From Amycolatopsis sp. GM8 (GTDB taxonomy: Bacteria; Actinomycetota; Actinomycetes; Mycobacteriales; Pseudonocardiaceae): a stretch of DNA of 64,000 nt. The first letter of the stretch is position 1, and each line of letters begins with the position of its first letter. This document shows positions 60,867 through 64,000 of the stretch, piece by piece. The position numbers were made by a program, and so were the translations under genes. Location: positions 210,045 through 274,044 of the forward strand of contig NZ_JAJKFK010000009.1 in NCBI RefSeq assembly GCF_021653975.1, read 5' to 3'. The notes under the pieces were generated by a model that saw only the letters and a program-made list of their open reading frames with translations, was not told the DNA's origin and ran no database searches.

Positions 60867-62147
60867 GTGACAACTCGACTGCGGGTGCACCGCGCCTGGG
60901 GGGTGGCCTTCGCGGCCTTCGTCGCACTCGTCGGAGCGGCCGGTTTCCGTGCCGCGCCGAGCGTGCTCATCGACCCTCTGCACCAGGAATTCGGCTGGTC
61001 CACCGCCACGATCTCGGCCGCGGTCTCGATCAACCTCCTGCTCTACGGCCTCACCGCGCCGTTCGCCGCGGCACTGATGGACCGCCTCGGCATCCGCCGG
61101 GTGGTCACCGGCGCGCTGGTGCTGGTCGCCGCGGGCAGCGGGCTGACCGTGTTCATGACCGCGAGCTGGCAGTTGCTGCTGTGCTGGGGTGTGCTCGTCG
61201 GGCTCGGCACCGGGTCCATGGCGCTGGCCTTCGTCGCGACCGTGACCTCACGTTGGTTCGTCCGCCAGCGAGGGCTCGTCAGCGGCATCCTGACCGCGGC
61301 GGGCGCGGCCGGTCAGCTGGTGTTCCTGCCCGTGCTCGCGGCCCTGGCCACGCACGACGGCTGGCGCACGGCGTCCCTGGTGGTCGCGTTCGCGGCGCTG
61401 GCGGTCGTGCCCATCGCGCTGATCTTCCTGCACGACCACCCGAGCGACGTCGGCACGACGGCACTGGGTGCGACCGAACCGGAGGAGAAGCCGGCGCCGA
61501 GTCGCGGCACTGCCCGCCGGGCGCTGACCGTGCTGCGCGATGCCGCCAAGACCCGTGTCTTCTGGTTGCTGGCAGCCGGTTTCGCGATCTGTGGCGCGTC
61601 GACCAACGGGCTTGTCGGCACCCATTTCGTCCCCGCTGCCCATGAGCACGGCATGCCACCGACCACCGCGGCCTCGCTGCTCGCGCTGGTCGGGTTGTTC
61701 GACGTCGCGGGCACCATCGCGTCGGGCTGGTTCACCGACCGCGTCGACCCGCGCTGGCTGCTCGGCGGGTACTACTTCCTGCGCGGCATCTCGCTCTTGC
61801 TGCTGCCGCACCTGTTCGCGCCCACGACCGAGCCGCCGATGTGGGCGTTCATCATCTTCTACGGCCTGGACTGGGTGGCCACGGTCCCGCCGACCGTCGC
61901 GTTGTGCCGGGAGCGGTTCGGGATGAGCGGTCCGATCGTGTTCGGCTGGGTGTTCGCCTCGCACCAGGTCGGCGCGTCGATCGCCGCCTACGGCGCCGGC
62001 GTCATCCACGACACGATGGGAAGTTACGACCTCGCGTGGTATCTCGCGGGCGGGTTGTGCGGTCTTGCTGCGCTGCTTTCGGTCGCGATTCCCTCAGTCG
62101 GGGCACAAGGAGAACCGCGAAACATGGCGTTAACACGATCCCCGTAG
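60867..62147 (+). CDS. MFS transporter (12 TM)
   Basis: A 426-residue transporter with about 12 TM helices; MFS motif A MDRLGIRRVVTGALV and the second-half equivalent FTDRVDPRWLLG. The DPLHQEFGWSTATIS pattern is typical of the oxalate/formate-antiporter-like group. GTG 60867 has no clear ribosome site. It is divergent from a GlxA-type regulator and may be its target. It ends 9 bases before the glnA2 start, but glnA2 has its own -10. Confidence 0.88.
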   Translation: MTTRLRVHRAWGVAFAAFVALVGAAGFRAAPSVLIDPLHQEFGWSTATISAAVSINLLLYGLTAPFAAALMDRLGIRRVVTGALVLVAAGSGLTVFMTASWQLLLCWGVLVGLGTGSMALAFVATVTSRWFVRQRGLVSGILTAAGAAGQLVFLPVLAALATHDGWRTASLVVAFAALAVVPIALIFLHDHPSDVGTTALGATEPEEKPAPSRGTARRALTVLRDAAKTRVFWLLAAGFAICGASTNGLVGTHFVPAAHEHGMPPTTAASLLALVGLFDVAGTIASGWFTDRVDPRWLLGGYYFLRGISLLLLPHLFAPTTEPPMWAFIIFYGLDWVATVPPTVALCRERFGMSGPIVFGWVFASHQVGASIAAYGAGVIHDTMGSYDLAWYLAGGLCGLAALLSVAIPSVGAQGEPRNMALTRSP

Positions 62148-62156
62148 GGTGCGGCC

Positions 62157-63500
62157 ATGGATCGCCAGCAGGAGTTCGTGCTGCGCACGCTGGAAGAACG
62201 CGACATCCGGTTCGTTCGTCTGTGGTTCACCGACGTCCTCGGATTTCTCAAGTCCGTGGCTGTCGCCCCGGCTGAGCTCGAGGGCGCGTTCAACGACGGA
62301 ATCGGGTTCGACGGCTCGGCCATCGAAGGCTTCGCGCGGGTCTACGAATCGGACATGATCGCCAAGCCCGACCCGTCCACGTTCCAGGTGCTGCCCTGGG
62401 AAACCGAAGACGGCGGACACTACTCGGCGCGCATGTTCTGTGACATCGCGATGCCCGACGGCTCCCCGTCGTGGGCGGATCCGCGGCATGTCCTGCGCCG
62501 CCAGCTGTCCAAGGCTGGTGAGGCCGGCTTCACCTGCTACGTGCACCCGGAGATCGAGTTCTTCCTGTTGTCCAAGCTGACCGAGGACGGCACCGAGCCC
62601 GAGCCCGCGGACAACGGCGGGTACTTCGACCAGGCCAGTCACGCGACGGCGACGCACTTCCGCCGGCACGCGATCGAGACGCTCGAAGCGATGGGTATCT
62701 CGGTCGAGTTCTCGCATCACGAGAACGCACCTGGTCAGCAGGAGATCGACCTCAGGTACGCCGATGCGCTGACGATGGCCGACAACGTGATGACGTTCCG
62801 CTACGTCATCAAGGAGGTCGCGCTGACGCAGGGGGTGCGCGCGACGTTCATGCCGAAGCCGTTCACGGCTCAGCCGGGCTCGGGCATGCACACGCACGTC
62901 TCCCTGTTCGAAGGGGACCGCAACGCCTTCCACAACCCCGAGGACCCGTTCGAGCTGTCGGAGACGGGGAAGGCGTTCGTCGCCGGCCTGCTGTATCACG
63001 CACGCGAAATCTCGGCCGTCACCAATCAGTGGGTCAACTCGTACAAACGGCTGATCACCGGGGGAGAGGCGCCGACGACCGTGTCGTGGGGCCGCGCCAA
63101 TCGGTCGGCACTGGTACGCGTGCCGAACTACTCGCCGGGCAAGGCGTCCTCGCGTCGCGTGGAAATCCGCACGATCGACTCCGCGTGCAATCCGTACCTG
63201 GCTTATTCGGTGGTGCTCGCGGCCGGGCTCAAGGGCATTGAAAAGGGCTACGAGCTCCCGCCGCCGGCCGAGGACAACATCTGGTCGCTGACCGACGCCG
63301 AGCGCAAGGCCGCCGGCTACGAGCACCTGCCGCAGAACCTCGGTGAGGCGCTCACCGAGATGGAGCGCTCCGAACTGTTGCCCGAAGCACTCGGCGAACA
63401 CGTGTACGACTTCTTCCTCCGCAACAAGCGCGTCGAGTGGGACAACTACCGGAGCGCCGTGACCCCCTACGAGCTCCGGACCCTGCTTCCAGTGCTCTGA
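62157..63500 (+). CDS. glnA2: Type I glutamine synthetase, GlnA2-like
   Basis: A 447-residue enzyme. DGSAIEGFARVYESDM and FMPKPFTAQPGSGMHTHVSL (metal/ammonium region), NRSALVRVP and RVEIRTIDSACNPYLA mark the active site. The NLYDLPP loop with the adenylylated Tyr of GlnA1 is replaced by EKGYELPPPAEDN, so regulation differs from GlnA1. Neighbours match Rv2222c-Rv2224c. ATG 62157 lies 6 bases after TAGGGT: leaderless. A strong terminator follows. Confidence 0.94.
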   Translation: MDRQQEFVLRTLEERDIRFVRLWFTDVLGFLKSVAVAPAELEGAFNDGIGFDGSAIEGFARVYESDMIAKPDPSTFQVLPWETEDGGHYSARMFCDIAMPDGSPSWADPRHVLRRQLSKAGEAGFTCYVHPEIEFFLLSKLTEDGTEPEPADNGGYFDQASHATATHFRRHAIETLEAMGISVEFSHHENAPGQQEIDLRYADALTMADNVMTFRYVIKEVALTQGVRATFMPKPFTAQPGSGMHTHVSLFEGDRNAFHNPEDPFELSETGKAFVAGLLYHAREISAVTNQWVNSYKRLITGGEAPTTVSWGRANRSALVRVPNYSPGKASSRRVEIRTIDSACNPYLAYSVVLAAGLKGIEKGYELPPPAEDNIWSLTDAERKAAGYEHLPQNLGEALTEMERSELLPEALGEHVYDFFLRNKRVEWDNYRSAVTPYELRTLLPVL

Positions 63501-63522
63501 CCAGGGGATTCACCTTTAGTGG

Positions 63523-63545
63523 ACCCCCCTGTTTCTGGGGGGTTT
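63523..63545 (+). terminator. glnA2 terminator
   Basis: Six C's (63524-63529), a 7-base loop and six G's (63537-63542) form a G:C stem followed by TTT. It ends the glnA2 transcript ahead of the rRNA promoter about 90 bp downstream. Confidence 0.78.
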
Positions 63546-63629
63546 CAGTGTGTGTAATCTTCTCTTCGTCGCCAGGGAGACCGGCGGACGGGGCCAAAAC
63601 CCCGGACGACGGAAACCAGGGTCGGGCGG

Positions 63630-63658
63630 TTGACACCGCGAACCGAACCCGGTAATGT
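63630..63658 (+). promoter_or_regulatory. rRNA operon promoter
   Basis: Perfect -35 TTGACA (63630-63635), 17-bp spacer and -10 TAATGT (63653-63658). It is the best sigma-70-type promoter in the window and would begin the rRNA leader about 210 nt before 16S. Confidence 0.85.
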
Positions 63659-63874
63659 ACTGCGACGGCCCTGATGGAGCCGCCAACAACCACTACGAAT
63701 GAGTAGCGGTAGAGGCAGCTCTTCTTGGGAAAACAAAAGCTTGAAACAACGTCAAGTTGCGTGTTGTTTGAGAACTCAACAGTGTGCTAGTGAACTAAGC
63801 CAGTAGAGCTTATTTTTGAACCCGTTTTTGGGTTCCTTTGAGATTGACATAGAGTCGATCGAATTTTCTGATGC
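63659..63874 (+). promoter_or_regulatory. rRNA leader with antitermination-like element
   Basis: AT-richer leader. TTGTTTGAGAACTCAACAGT (63764-63783) with a TTGAG/CTCAA hairpin is the conserved actinobacterial rRNA leader element, likely the Nus-type antitermination signal. A second hairpin (GAACCC/GGGTTC, 63818-63835) with T-runs, and TTGACA at 63844, precede 16S; the last has no good -10 and may be a processing region rather than a second promoter. Confidence 0.6.

Positions 63875-64000
<126 letters not shown>

Noticed and set aside
63844..63872. Second rRNA promoter with TTGACA at 63844
   Set aside because: The expected -10 position reads TCTGAT and lies at the 16S start; a processing stem is more likely.

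Overview
This window comes from a high-GC Gram-positive actinobacterium. The gene content and the order of the core genes suggest the Pseudonocardiaceae, close to Amycolatopsis. Supporting signs are very high GC at third codon positions, frequent GTG starts, many start codons only 6-8 bases after a TANNNT hexamer (apparently leaderless mRNAs), SecA2, LysX, a Hip1-like lipoprotein pair and an A-type RNase P RNA. Blocks at 17-23 kb and 42-63 kb keep the order of the Mycobacterium tuberculosis Rv2222c-Rv2236c region (glnA2, two Hip1-like hydrolases, panB, RNase H/phosphatase, zinc ribbon protein, Nif3, ptpA, SURF1, cobD), although the segment is split and interleaved here.

Layout. 0-11.8 kb is a phosphate and cell-surface region: the 3' part of pstA, a membrane-anchored PstS-like protein, a very large secreted anchored protein, a sortase-fold protein lacking the catalytic Cys and His, a secreted HAF-repeat protein, a secreted PstS-like protein with a decayed inverted copy beside it, a transglycosylase, and pstB behind a PHO-box-like operator. 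11.8-17.9 kb holds an M16 peptidase pair, nudC, gntK with a divergent FCD regulator, and a diverged cobD-like gene. 17.9-25.3 kb holds a SURF1/fructosamine kinase/PTPase operon, the Nif3/zinc ribbon/RNase H operon, an SLC13-type permease and an SfnG-like monooxygenase. rnpB follows at 25.4 kb, then a repeat array and a decayed SCO6745-like gene.

26.8-35.0 kb is a compact seven-gene operon that looks like a minimal Gram-positive type IV secretion apparatus: a small two-TM protein, a PrgI/VirB3-like protein, a VirB4 ATPase, a VirB6-like polytopic protein, a VirB8/TcpC-like protein, an SLT+NlpC/P60 wall hydrolase and a proline-rich cytoplasmic protein. No relaxase, coupling protein, integrase or origin of transfer is visible, so it is probably a resident envelope machine and not a mobile element.

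35-63.5 kb is mostly housekeeping: an MFS exporter, a CooC-like ATPase behind a Fur-box-like site, an RNB ribonuclease, a BtuF-like protein, uppP, a CtaG-like protein, panB, lysX, a DinB protein, a TetR/aldo-keto reductase pair with a triple 23-bp operator, ogt, a VOC protein, AraC and GlxA regulators, nadE, secA2, the Hip1-like pair, an LppX/LprG-like lipoprotein, an MFS gene and glnA2. The window ends in an rRNA operon promoter, leader and the first ~125 bases of 16S rRNA.

The most striking unexplained structure is a family of tandem 21-bp repeats (two related types) in four places, always in the space downstream of genes and three times between convergent genes.
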